NCBI GenBank assembly: GCA_018268955.1 | Contig: JAFDVO010000018.1 | Location: 52,576 to 116,575 of the forward strand | DNA from: Acidobacteriota bacterium | GTDB taxonomy: Bacteria; Acidobacteriota; Vicinamibacteria; Vicinamibacterales; CAVVIG01 | Length of the DNA stretch: 64,000 bases | Direction: 5' to 3' | Shown here: piece after piece, positions 1-8,343 of the stretch | Numbering within the stretch: the stretch's first letter is position 1 | How the letters are laid out: every line of letters begins with the position of its first letter | The notes under the pieces: model-generated | What the model was told of the DNA's origin: nothing | The model's database searches: none | The model's input: only the letters and a program-made list of their open reading frames with translations | Made by a program: the position numbers and the translations under genes

Positions 1-740
<740 letters not shown>

Positions 741-1292
741 CTAGACCGAGACCGCCCCGCTGTCCTTCCGCGTCGGCCCATCGCCGATGCCGCGGGTCGG
801 CGCGACGTCGACGGCCTGGGACGCACCACGCGCCATCTCGACGCGGCCGGTCCGGACCATCTCGATCACACCGTAGGGACGGAGCACCTCGAGCAGACTG
901 TCGATTTTATCTTCAGTCCCCGTGGTTTCGATCACCAGGGTCTCCGGGCTCACATCGACGATGCGGGCGCGGTAGACGTCCACGAGCTGCATCACCTGGG
1001 TGCGGGCGTCGCCAGTGGCCGACACCTTGATCATCGCGAGGTCGCGCGCGATGGTCGGGACCCGCGTGATGTTGTCCACCCGCCGCACGGGCAGCAGCTT
1101 GTACAGGTTCGCTTCCACCAGCTTCGCGCCGCGCTCGTCGGTGTCGACGACGATCGTCATGCGCGAGAGCCCCTTCAGTTCGGTGTGACCGACGGTGAGC
1201 GACTCGATGTTGAAGGCACGGCGGCGGAACAGCGAGGCCACGCGGTTCAGCACGCCGGGCTTGTTGTCGACGTAAACGGCGAATGTTTGCAT
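741..1292 (-). CDS. ilvN: Acetolactate synthase small (regulatory) subunit
   Basis: Regulatory subunit of acetohydroxyacid synthase, which activates the large subunit and confers valine feedback inhibition. The 183 residues begin with an ACT domain (FAVYVDNKPGVLNRVASLF, then FNIESLTVG) followed by the C-terminal ALS-SS domain, typical of IlvN/IlvH in length and order. It lies 112 nt downstream of ilvB; that gap contains a degenerate GC-rich repeat rather than a gene. No truncation is visible. Confidence 0.96.
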   Translation of the reverse strand: MQTFAVYVDNKPGVLNRVASLFRRRAFNIESLTVGHTELKGLSRMTIVVDTDERGAKLVEANLYKLLPVRRVDNITRVPTIARDLAMIKVSATGDARTQVMQLVDVYRARIVDVSPETLVIETTGTEDKIDSLLEVLRPYGVIEMVRTGRVEMARGASQAVDVAPTRGIGDGPTRKDSGAVSV

Positions 1293-1404
1293 ATTCAGGC
1301 TCTAGGCTTCGGACTTCAGGCTGCAGGCACAGTCGGCTCCGGACGTTCCCGGGCCCGAGGCCGACAAGGCCTGGAGCCCGAAGCCCGGAGCCGGAAGCCC
1401 GCTG
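1293..1404. repeat. Degenerate short-period intergenic repeat (ggcttcgg/agcccgga type)
   Basis: The 112 nt between ilvB and ilvN consist mostly of variants of a 7-11 nt unit such as agcccgaagcccggagcc and ggctctaggcttcgg. The same style of sequence recurs at 36878-36960 and 49498-49640. It fills non-coding gaps only. Confidence 0.6.
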
Positions 1405-3111
1405 TCAATCAGCAGACGTCTCCACGATGGGCGACGGGCGGCGAATCATGTTGTGCAGGTCGTTGCCGGCGGGCACCATCGGGAACACCGAGTCTTCCTG
1501 CTCGACGCGGAAATCGATCAGCGCGCCCTTCGTCTGCTGGCGGGCGGTCGCGACGGTGGGCTCCACCTCGGTGCGGGCTGTGACGGTGGCACCCCAGACG
1601 CCGTAGGCCTCGGCCAGCTTCTCCAGTTCAGGGCCGGTGATCGGCGTGGCCGCGTACCGCCGCTGATAGAAGAACTCCTGCCACTGGCGCACCATGCCCA
1701 GGTAGCCGTTGTTGATGACGCAGATCTTCACGTCCAGGTCCTCCTGGACCATGGTCGCCAGCTCGCAGAGCGTCATCTGGAAGCCGCCGTCGCCGACCAC
1801 CACCCAGACTTCCGCATCCGGCTTGCCGACCTTGGCACCGATCGCCGCCGGCAGCGCGAACCCCATCGTGCCGAGGCCGCCGGACGTGATGAGCGACCGT
1901 GGCGACTCGTGATGGTAGTACTGCGCCTCCCACATCTGGTGCTGCCCAACGTCGGTGACGACGATGGCGTTGCCGTTGGTGATGCGCCAGATGTCGTGGA
2001 TGACGTGCGCGGCGTACAGATGGCCGTTGTCCGGCAGGTTCTTGATGTCGCGCACGGCGGCATCGCCCTTCTGGTCGGAGATGTGGGCGAGCCACTTGGA
2101 CCGATCCACCTCCGCCACCTGGTCGAGCCACCCGGCGACCACCTGGCCCACGTCGCCGGCAATCGCCGAGTCGACACGCACGTTCTTGTTGAACTCCGCC
2201 GGATCGATGTCGACGTGGATCTTGCGGGCGTGCGGTGCGTAGGTCTTGATGTTGCCGGTGACGCGATCGTCGAACCGCATGCCGAGCGCGATCAGCAGGT
2301 CCGACTCCTGGATGGCGGTGTTGACCCACGCTTCACCGTGCATGCCCATCATGCCGAGGTTCAGCGGATGCGAGGCCGGGAAGCTGCCGATGCCGAGCAG
2401 CGTCATCGCCACCGGAATCTGTGCCTTCTCCGCGAAGGCCCGTACGGCCTCTTCGGCGCCGCCGAGGATGATCCCGTGGCCCGCGAGAATCACGGGGCGC
2501 TGCGCCGCATTGATGAGGGCGATCGGGTCCGCACCGAAGGAGTGCCCCGAGCGATCGATCGACGCCATGTCCGGCGCCGCTTCGTCCCAGTCCAGTTCGC
2601 AAACGCCGAGCTGCGCGTCCTTGGTGATGTCGATCAACACCGGCCCCGGCCGGCCGTGCTTCGCAATCGCGAACGCCTCGCGGACCGCCGGCGCGATCTC
2701 GCTCGCCTGGGTGACGAGGTAGTTGTGCTTCGTGACCGGCAGCGAGATGCCGGTGATGTCCGTCTCCTGGAACGCATCCGACCCGATGAGGCCGCTGCCC
2801 ACCTGGCCCGTGATGCACACGATCGGCGACGAGTCCATCATGGCGGTGGCCATGCCGGTGATCATGTTGGTCGCACCGGGACCGGATGTCGCAATGGCGA
2901 CGCCGACCTTGCCCGTGGCCCGCGCGTAGCCGTCGGCCATGTGCGTGGCCCCCTGCTCGTGGCGAACGAGGATGTGGCGGATCGGGTAGTCGAGCATCGC
3001 GTCATAGGCCGGCAGGATCGCGCCGCCCGGATACCCGAACACGACCTCGACGCCCTCCCGCACGAGGCATTCCCACAGAATCTGCGCACCAGTCAGTGTC
3101 TTTTTGCTCAT
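1405..3111 (-). CDS. ilvB: Acetolactate synthase large (catalytic) subunit
   Basis: Thiamine-diphosphate enzyme that condenses pyruvate with pyruvate or 2-oxobutyrate, the first common step of branched-chain amino acid synthesis. The 568 residues have the usual three-domain layout. The N-terminal Pyr domain has YPGGAILPAYDAM and the catalytic glutamate in RHEQGATHMADGYA. A central FAD-type domain follows. The C-terminal PP domain has the TPP/Mg motif VGDGGFQMTLCEL...INNG. Length is normal. It lies about 70 nt downstream of pheA and upstream of ilvN, in the transcription unit controlled by the attenuator near 4.1 kb. Confidence 0.97.
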   Translation of the reverse strand: MSKKTLTGAQILWECLVREGVEVVFGYPGGAILPAYDAMLDYPIRHILVRHEQGATHMADGYARATGKVGVAIATSGPGATNMITGMATAMMDSSPIVCITGQVGSGLIGSDAFQETDITGISLPVTKHNYLVTQASEIAPAVREAFAIAKHGRPGPVLIDITKDAQLGVCELDWDEAAPDMASIDRSGHSFGADPIALINAAQRPVILAGHGIILGGAEEAVRAFAEKAQIPVAMTLLGIGSFPASHPLNLGMMGMHGEAWVNTAIQESDLLIALGMRFDDRVTGNIKTYAPHARKIHVDIDPAEFNKNVRVDSAIAGDVGQVVAGWLDQVAEVDRSKWLAHISDQKGDAAVRDIKNLPDNGHLYAAHVIHDIWRITNGNAIVVTDVGQHQMWEAQYYHHESPRSLITSGGLGTMGFALPAAIGAKVGKPDAEVWVVVGDGGFQMTLCELATMVQEDLDVKICVINNGYLGMVRQWQEFFYQRRYAATPITGPELEKLAEAYGVWGATVTARTEVEPTVATARQQTKGALIDFRVEQEDSVFPMVPAGNDLHNMIRRPSPIVETSAD

Positions 3112-3180
3112 ATCCCTTTATCCCAGGCGCCCGGGCCCCTCACGGCCAGCGGCGCCACCACACGTTCACGAACGGTCGCG

Positions 3181-4038
3181 TTACGCCGGCGTCCCTGCCC
3201 TGTCGGGCGCCGTCTTGCGAGAAGCTGGTTTCGAACTCGGATACGACCCGAGCACCCGGAGCATCGGCGCGAACTCCGCCAGGTGCGCCAGCGCGCGGGT
3301 GCAGGCGAGGTCGTCCCTCGCCGCTGCCAGGTCGACGTAGAACAGGTACTCCCACTTGCGCGCCGGGTTCGGCCTCGACTCCAGCTTCGTCAGGTCGATT
3401 CCGCGCAGCGCGATCGCCGCCAGCGCCTTGAACAGCGCGCCCGGCTCGTTCTTCAGCGTGAACACGACCGTCGTCTTGTCTGCCGGCGCATCGGAGATCG
3501 GCGCCTTCCCGACGACCAGGAACCTCGTCGTGTTCGTGTCGTTGTCCTGGATGGCGGAGCGCACCGCCACCAGGCCGTTGACCTCCCCTGCACGGGCCGA
3601 GGCAATGGCTGCCGCGTCGGTCCAGTGCTGGTCGGCCACGAGCTTCGCGCTGCCGGCCGTGTCGTAGCTCGCGATCACTTCGACGCCGGTGAGCGTCCGA
3701 AGGAAACGGTCGCACTGCGCGAGCGCCTGCGGATGCGAGTAGACCCGCCTGATGTCCTCGAGCCGCGTGCCCGGCAGCGCCAGCAGGTGATGCACCACCG
3801 GCACCTCGACCTCGCCCACGATCGGGAGCTGATGCTCCAGCAGCAGGTCGAAGTTGCGATGAATCGAGCCGCCGATCGAGTTCTCGATCGGCAGCACCCC
3901 GTAGTCCGCTGCCCCACTGTTCACCGCGGCGAACACATCCTCGAAGGCGCGGCACGGCAGCAGGTCGGCCGACGCATTCACCTGCGTCGACGCCGCTTCG
4001 CTGAACGCGCCCGGTTCACCCTGGTAAGCAATGCGCAT
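3181..4038 (-). CDS. pheA: Prephenate dehydratase (monofunctional, with ACT domain)
   Basis: Converts prephenate to phenylpyruvate in phenylalanine synthesis. The 285 residues form a PDT domain (starting MRIAYQGEPGAFSEAA, with the IENSIGGS segment and the catalytic TRF in DNDTNTTRFLVVG) followed by an ACT domain with the ESRP motif (LTKLESRP) and GALFKAL, the Phe-binding elements of allosterically inhibited enzymes. There is no fused chorismate mutase. It is the first structural gene after a Val/Leu attenuator and precedes ilvB by about 70 nt, so an aromatic gene appears placed under branched-chain control. No clear Shine-Dalgarno precedes the ATG. Confidence 0.95.
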   Translation of the reverse strand: MRIAYQGEPGAFSEAASTQVNASADLLPCRAFEDVFAAVNSGAADYGVLPIENSIGGSIHRNFDLLLEHQLPIVGEVEVPVVHHLLALPGTRLEDIRRVYSHPQALAQCDRFLRTLTGVEVIASYDTAGSAKLVADQHWTDAAAIASARAGEVNGLVAVRSAIQDNDTNTTRFLVVGKAPISDAPADKTTVVFTLKNEPGALFKALAAIALRGIDLTKLESRPNPARKWEYLFYVDLAAARDDLACTRALAHLAEFAPMLRVLGSYPSSKPASRKTAPDRAGTPA

Positions 4039-4076
4039 GTGGATGTGGACTGTGTCCCGCTACCCGCCGTACGAAC

Positions 4077-4108
4077 AAAAGGCCATCACTCCGTTCCGGA
4101 TGATGGCC
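4077..4108 (-). terminator. Attenuator terminator of the pheA-ilv leader
   Basis: On the minus strand GGCCATCA (4108-4101) pairs perfectly with TGATGGCC (4088-4081). An inner TCCG/CGGA stem with one bulged G extends it, and TTTT (4080-4077) follows. This is an intrinsic terminator about 40 nt before the pheA start. Its ascending arm is shared with the antiterminator at 4096-4144, so the two structures exclude each other. Confidence 0.9.
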
Positions 4109-4144
4109 TCGAAGCATCTGTGCTGCTGGGCTGCCATCATCCGG
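4096..4144 (-). promoter_or_regulatory. Antiterminator stem-loop of the pheA-ilv leader
   Basis: CCGGATGATGGC (minus strand 4144-4133) is the perfect 12-bp complement of GCCATCATCCGG (4107-4096). The first arm contains the leader peptide stop codon, so a ribosome finishing the leader would cover it and let the terminator form. A ribosome stalled earlier, in the Val/Leu codons, would leave it free to pair. CAGCAGCA between the arms could also pair with the CTG CTG CTG leucine codons of the leader. Confidence 0.87.
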
Positions 4145-4226
4145 TGGGCCGGACGACCGTCACGACGACAACGACACCGACGAGAACGTCGGGGTTCGTC
4201 ACGACAGCGTTGGACAGCAGCAGCAT
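4137..4226 (-). CDS. Val/Leu-rich leader peptide of the pheA-ilvBNC attenuator
   Basis: This is a 29-residue ORF (ATG at 4226, TGA at 4139-4137). It begins MLLLSNAVV, has a run of five consecutive valines and then TVVRPTG at the end. Eleven valines and four leucines make up 15 of the 29 residues; there is no isoleucine and no phenylalanine. The composition resembles the enterobacterial ilvB leader (ivbL) but is placed before pheA. Its stop codon lies inside the first arm of the antiterminator, the geometry needed for ribosome-mediated attenuation. A strong -10 element ends 10 nt before the ATG, so the transcript probably starts only a few nt before the start codon and the peptide is read as a leaderless message. 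Confidence 0.9.
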   Translation of the reverse strand: MLLLSNAVVTNPDVLVGVVVVVTVVRPTG

Positions 4227-4235
4227 GTATTTGGA

Positions 4236-4264
4236 ATTACACCGGGTTACGGGAACCCAGTCAA
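4236..4264 (-). promoter_or_regulatory. Sigma-70-type promoter of the pheA-ilv operon
   Basis: The minus strand has -35 TTGACT (4264-4259), a 17-nt spacer and -10 TGTAAT (4241-4236); each box matches consensus at five of six positions. The expected start near 4228-4230 is only 2-4 nt before the leader ATG. Confidence 0.85.
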
Positions 4265-4344
4265 ATTGAAACAATTTACCAGAACATAAGCACGCGAAAT
4301 ACTCTCGTTCTTTCCATAAGCGCCCCGAATATGCGCCTGCAGGA

Positions 4345-4428
4345 GTTCTGAGTCCTGAATCCTAAGATCTGAGTTCTGAATTCTAAGTTCTAACGTCTGA
4401 CGTCTGACGTCTACCGTCTAACGTCCCC
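4345..4428. repeat. Degenerate tandem repeat (ttctgag/aacgtctgacgtc type)
   Basis: About 84 nt of short quasi-repeats that drift from gagttctgag through ctaagttcta to cgtctgacgtctgacgtc. They lie at and just beyond the 3' end of the hydrolase gene. Similar units occur at 15279-15309 and 57651-57695. Confidence 0.65.
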
Positions 4429-6301
4429 GTCCTTCTGCCGTCGCGTCCCACTGCTCTTCCATCCGCCGCATCACCTGACCGACATCGCCGGCGAGCAGGT
4501 ACCGGTGCTCGACGAGGTCGTTCGCGGCCGCGCGGGCTTTCGCAAGGTACGCCTCCTTGTCCGCGTACCGCGCGGCAATCGGCGCGCGTGGATCGCGGGT
4601 CGCCGCCGCAGCGGCCGCCGTCGCGGGGAACGGCACACGCGACCCCAGAAGGGAGACGAGCGTCGTCGTCCCACCGGTCGATCGATTGCGGAAGTTCCAT
4701 CCGGTGTAGGTGGCCAGGGGCACCAGCGACTCGGGCGTGCGCACCCCCGCCACCTCGTTCCCGTCCGCGTCCACCTGCGGCACGAGGAAGGGGACGAGCT
4801 GACCGTCGCGCCGCAACTGCTCGACGATGGTTGGCGACTGCACACCCGGGATCGCGGGAAACGGGACGTGCGCCGCAGGAACCAGCGTCCGGTCGGACAG
4901 CCGCGGATACCGGCTCGTCGGAGGCGGCGTGTCGCTGCGGAGCCACTGCTCCATTCCAACCATCAGCGCCCGCATGGTCCACCAGTATTCGAGGGGGTTG
5001 TCCGGCTGCTGGCCGGCACCGATGGTCGTGGGGAACCTCGCCGGCCCGTGCTGGGCGCCTGTGAGGAAGTAGACCCGCGTGCTGTCGTCGAGCGGGAGGT
5101 CCGACGTGCCGTCCGGCGACGTGTGCACCAGGGCCGCGTTGCGGCCACCGCCCCAGTACTCCACTGACGTGTTGGTGAAGAAGGTTCGTGGCCGCACACT
5201 GCCCGCGCGTGGGTTCTCGAGCAGTCCGTCGGTCCGGCCGGAGATCGGATCGCGCGTGGCCTGGTTGGCGTATGGGAACCGAGTGGCTTCGTACATCGTG
5301 AGAGAGGTCGGCGTGGCGCCGCGCGCGTTCACATCGAGCGCCGCTGCGCCGGCGATGTGGATCCAGGCGGCGTCGTACACCTGCCGGCTCTTCTCGTCCC
5401 CGTTGAAGCCGTTGTAGAGAAAGGTCCGCAGGAACCGTCCGCTCTGCGACGACCCGAACGCGAGCGTCTTGCCCGCGTGCACGAGCGCATCGGGTGCGTA
5501 CTTGATCCAGCTGCCGACATCGCGAAAGGCGGCCAGCCCGAGGCCCGAGACCGGTAGTTCCTTCGCGTGGTACGACAGCCGGTAGATGCGGCCCGCCTCG
5601 AAGCCGCCCTTCATCGTCACCATCCCGTTCGGCTCGAGCGTCCACCGGGCACGATCGATCGTGGTCTCGGCCCCGAACTGCGCGTCACGCACCGTCAGCC
5701 GGTTGTCGGTCGATGCCGGGTCGGCGGGCGTGTACCCCACCAGGTCGCCCACCACCTGATGCTCGTTGGTGTTGGCCGGCGTGAAGTCACCCCAGACCGC
5801 CGCGTTGACGCCCTGGGCAGACGGGACCGAAATGCCCATCAGTCCGTTGGTTCTGCGCACGTCGAACTCCCAGCCGACCCACACGAGCGTGAAGCCGCGA
5901 TCCAGAAGGAAGCGATCTCCGAGATCCGCGTCGCTCACGGGATCGTTCGAGCCGTTCCGGATGAACCCGTTCATCACCAGCTTGCGTCCGCGATTGAGCA
6001 CCTCGACGAGCGCCATGCCGTTCGAACGTGCCGCGTCCTTGGGCCTGATGATGTACACGTCCGACGAGAACGTGACGTGCCCGTGCTCATCGACAGGCGC
6101 CTTGTCGACGTCGGCGATGACCGCATTGTGCGGGTCTTTCGGATCGACCTGGAAGTAGAGGGTGCCGACAATTTTCTCGATGCCCGATGCACCGATGTCG
6201 GCCCGCGACTTCACCTCGACGCGCGTGACCTCCGCGAAGCCGGGTGCCGCGCACATCAGCACGCCGATGACGAGCACGGCAAGGCGTATACGTGTCAGCA
6301 T
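4418..6301 (-). CDS. Secreted alpha/beta-hydrolase domain protein (Abhydrolase_10-like)
   Basis: Predicted exported hydrolase of 627 residues. An N-terminal signal peptide (MLTRIRLAVLVIGVLMCAAPGFA) precedes a long beta-rich region and an alpha/beta-hydrolase core with nucleophile elbow GSSQSGRFL near residue 282. The large family of about 600-residue 'alpha/beta hydrolase domain-containing' proteins has this layout; substrates are mostly unknown, so none is assigned. The start is supported by a -10 TATACT at 6315-6310, 8 nt before the ATG, with no Shine-Dalgarno. It is divergent from the lipoprotein gene at 6356. Confidence 0.85.
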   Translation of the reverse strand: MLTRIRLAVLVIGVLMCAAPGFAEVTRVEVKSRADIGASGIEKIVGTLYFQVDPKDPHNAVIADVDKAPVDEHGHVTFSSDVYIIRPKDAARSNGMALVEVLNRGRKLVMNGFIRNGSNDPVSDADLGDRFLLDRGFTLVWVGWEFDVRRTNGLMGISVPSAQGVNAAVWGDFTPANTNEHQVVGDLVGYTPADPASTDNRLTVRDAQFGAETTIDRARWTLEPNGMVTMKGGFEAGRIYRLSYHAKELPVSGLGLAAFRDVGSWIKYAPDALVHAGKTLAFGSSQSGRFLRTFLYNGFNGDEKSRQVYDAAWIHIAGAAALDVNARGATPTSLTMYEATRFPYANQATRDPISGRTDGLLENPRAGSVRPRTFFTNTSVEYWGGGRNAALVHTSPDGTSDLPLDDSTRVYFLTGAQHGPARFPTTIGAGQQPDNPLEYWWTMRALMVGMEQWLRSDTPPPTSRYPRLSDRTLVPAAHVPFPAIPGVQSPTIVEQLRRDGQLVPFLVPQVDADGNEVAGVRTPESLVPLATYTGWNFRNRSTGGTTTLVSLLGSRVPFPATAAAAAATRDPRAPIAARYADKEAYLAKARAAANDLVEHRYLLAGDVGQVMRRMEEQWDATAEGRGR

Positions 6302-6309
6302 GGCTGCGC

Positions 6310-6349
6310 AGTATACGACTTACAGGCGGCGACGACGTCGTGCGACAAT
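6310..6349. promoter_or_regulatory. Divergent leaderless promoter pair
   Basis: Minus strand: TATACT (6315-6310) lies 8 nt before the hydrolase ATG. Plus strand: TTACAG, an 18-nt spacer, then GACAAT (6344-6349) lies 6 nt before the lipoprotein ATG. Neither gene has a Shine-Dalgarno, so both messages may be leaderless. Confidence 0.5.
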
Positions 6350-6355
6350 CGGCGC

Positions 6356-6763
6356 ATGGTCAAGCTGGTGCGTCTGTTGGTCGCCTGCTCACTCGCGGGC
6401 GTGCTTGCCGCGTGCGGCGGCGTCAGTTCCCCGTCAAATCAAGCCGCCGAGACGTTCTCCGGCACGCTGGACCCGCAGAGCCAGGCCTTCCAGAACTTCT
6501 CGGTCGGCAAGACCGGGGAACTGCAGATGACACTGCAGAGCCTGGACCCACGGCCCGTCGTCGGCTTCCTGTCGCTCTCCATCGGCACGGCGTCAGGCGG
6601 CGGCTGCAGTCCCATCCTCGGCTACATGATCACGCAGGCGGCCATCGGCACCCAGTACGCGTTCCCGCGCATCGTGAAGGGTTCCTACTGCGTGTTGATT
6701 GCCGACAGCAACGCGATCCTGAAGACCCCGGTTGCGTGGACGTTGCGGCTCTCGCATCCGTAG
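6356..6763 (+). CDS. Small lipoprotein of unknown function
   Basis: A 135-residue protein starting MVKLVRLLVACSLAGVLAAC, with a lipobox (LAAC, Cys20) for signal peptidase II, so it is probably anchored to a membrane on the periplasmic side. The mature part (FSGTLDPQSQAFQNFSV, two further cysteines) resembles small secreted beta-sandwich proteins common in Acidobacteriota; I recognise no specific function. A longer upstream extension of the frame overlaps the divergent hydrolase and is rejected. Confidence 0.75.
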   Translation: MVKLVRLLVACSLAGVLAACGGVSSPSNQAAETFSGTLDPQSQAFQNFSVGKTGELQMTLQSLDPRPVVGFLSLSIGTASGGGCSPILGYMITQAAIGTQYAFPRIVKGSYCVLIADSNAILKTPVAWTLRLSHP

Positions 6764-6778
6764 AACGGCGGGTGGGCT

Positions 6779-6845
6779 TTCCCCCCAACCTCCAACCTCT
6801 GTCCTCCAACCTCTGTCCTCTGACCTCCGTCCTCTGACGTCCCCC
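6779..6845. repeat. Degenerate tandem repeat (ctctgtcctccaac type)
   Basis: Sixty-seven nt of pyrimidine-rich quasi-repeats (cctccaacctctgtcctcc..., then cctctgacctccgtcctctg) fill the gap between the lipoprotein and the next gene. Confidence 0.6.
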
Positions 6846-7679
6846 ATGACCCGCCAGGCATCGGAGCTCGAGTCGCAGATCGACGAGCTCTATCGGCTGC
6901 CGCTCAGCGAGTTCACGGCGGCACGAAATGCGCTCGCGAAGTCGCAGCCGCGTGACGAGGCCACCCGGGTGAAATCGCTCGGGAAACCGACGATGGTGCC
7001 CTGGGCCGTGAACCAGCTGTTCTGGCGCGATCGGGCGGCCTGGGATGCGCTGCTCGCCTCGGGGCGAGCCCTGCGCGCGGCGCAAATCGCGTCGTTGACC
7101 GGCAAGTCCGCTGACCTCCGCGGCGCGACCGCCGCTCATCGGGAGGCGCTCTCGGCCGCCGCGGCATCGGCCACGGCGCTCGCCGCTGCCATGCACGGCC
7201 ATCCGGCGGCGGATCCGCTCGCGCGCATGCTCGAGGCGCTGTCGCTCGCGCCTGAGGTCCCGGGTACGCCGGGACGGTTCGTCGAAGCGCTGCAGCCCGC
7301 CGGCTTCGAGGCGCTCGCCGGGGTGACCCCTCTGGCACGTCCCGCGGCGACGCCTCCGCGTGAAGCGACTGCGGCCCCGAAGGGGCGCGCGAGTGCCGCT
7401 CGCGCGCATGCGGCCGGACGAGCGACGGAGGACCCGGCGGAGGCGACGCGACGCGCGGCCGCGCTCGAGGCGCGCCGCAAGGCGGCGGATGCTGCCGTGA
7501 TGGCAGCCACTCGCGAGCTCGATCGTGCACGTGCGGCGGAGGCTCGCGCGCAGGCGCAGGTGGACGCGGTGCGGCAGCAGCTCCAGCGCGCCGAAGCCGC
7601 ACTCGCTGAGCGACGTGCATCGGTGGCCGAGGCGCAATCGCAACTCGCGAAGGCGCAGACGGCCCGGGACGCGATCTGA
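6846..7679 (+). CDS. Conserved hypothetical protein with coiled coil
   Basis: 277 residues, no signal peptide. The N-terminal half contains the conserved core IDELYRLPLSEFTAARNAL...KSLGKPTMVPWAVNQLFWR, which I recognise from a widespread family of uncharacterised proteins in high-GC bacteria. The C-terminal half (about residues 190-275) is an Ala/Arg/Glu-rich coiled coil. Function is unknown; the layout suggests a cytoplasmic oligomer or scaffold. The ATG at 6846 is used because the longer frame passes through the preceding gene's end and the repeat. Confidence 0.75.
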   Translation: MTRQASELESQIDELYRLPLSEFTAARNALAKSQPRDEATRVKSLGKPTMVPWAVNQLFWRDRAAWDALLASGRALRAAQIASLTGKSADLRGATAAHREALSAAAASATALAAAMHGHPAADPLARMLEALSLAPEVPGTPGRFVEALQPAGFEALAGVTPLARPAATPPREATAAPKGRASAARAHAAGRATEDPAEATRRAAALEARRKAADAAVMAATRELDRARAAEARAQAQVDAVRQQLQRAEAALAERRASVAEAQSQLAKAQTARDAI

Positions 7680-7905
7680 ATGCAACCGGCAGGCTGACGT
7701 CTGTCGCGACGACCGATCACCCCGCCACACGACATCCCGCAGTGGTAGCGCCACGCTTCGCGGTGGCCGCACCGCCCGTGGCTTCTCACGCAACCGACGA
7801 GGCGGGTGCCGCGTCCTAGCAGTGACGCGCCCGGAGACCAGCCTGCCTCTGTCGTCTCCCCCCGATGACGGGGACGGGCCGGGCGCGTGTGCTAACGTTC
7901 CCCAT

Positions 7906-8343
7906 ATGCATGATGCCGTTCTGTTTCTGCACTCGTGGGTGCGCTGGGTCGCCATCATCACCGGCGTGCTCGCGACCGTCAGTGTCCTCGGCGCGACCGC
8001 GGACGGGCGGAACAATCGCTGGGCGAAGATCTTCACCATCAGCGTCGACATCCAGTTCCTGCTCGGCCTCATCCTCGTCATGACCAGCGTCGACTTCGGC
8101 CGCATGGGCGAGGTGATGCGCGACAGCACCGCGCGCTTCTACGCGGTCGAGCACCCGACGATGATGATTGTGGCGATCGCGCTGGCGCATATGGGTCGCG
8201 TCTTCGCCCGCAAGGCGCTGACGCCGGCATCCGCCCGGACCAAGTCGCTCATCTTCTTCGGCCTGTCCACCCTGCTGCTGATTGGCGGCACGCCGTGGCC
8301 CGGCACCCACGACAACCGACCGCTCTTCAACACGACCCTGTGA
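7906..8343 (+). CDS. Conserved four-helix membrane protein ('cytochrome b'-like family)
   Basis: 145 residues with about four transmembrane helices. It has the conserved opening LHSWVRWVAIITGVLA, the central VEHPTMMIVAIALAHMGRVFARKA with two histidines that could bind haem, and the ending GGTPWPGTHDNRPLF. Closely similar proteins are common in Bacteroidota and Acidobacteriota and are often labelled cytochrome B; no biochemical role is established. A -10 TAACGT (7893-7898) lies 7 nt before the ATG with no Shine-Dalgarno. The stop overlaps the GTG of the next gene. Confidence 0.75.
   Translation: MHDAVLFLHSWVRWVAIITGVLATVSVLGATADGRNNRWAKIFTISVDIQFLLGLILVMTSVDFGRMGEVMRDSTARFYAVEHPTMMIVAIALAHMGRVFARKALTPASARTKSLIFFGLSTLLLIGGTPWPGTHDNRPLFNTTL

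Noticed and set aside
4039-4144. T-box or amino-acid riboswitch before pheA
   Set aside because: No T-box sequence or specifier stem; a translated leader with overlapping stems explains the region better.
1453-4269. 938-codon plus-strand frame antisense to ilvB and pheA
   Set aside because: Arg/His/Asp-rich shadow of real genes on the other strand, no start site or domain.
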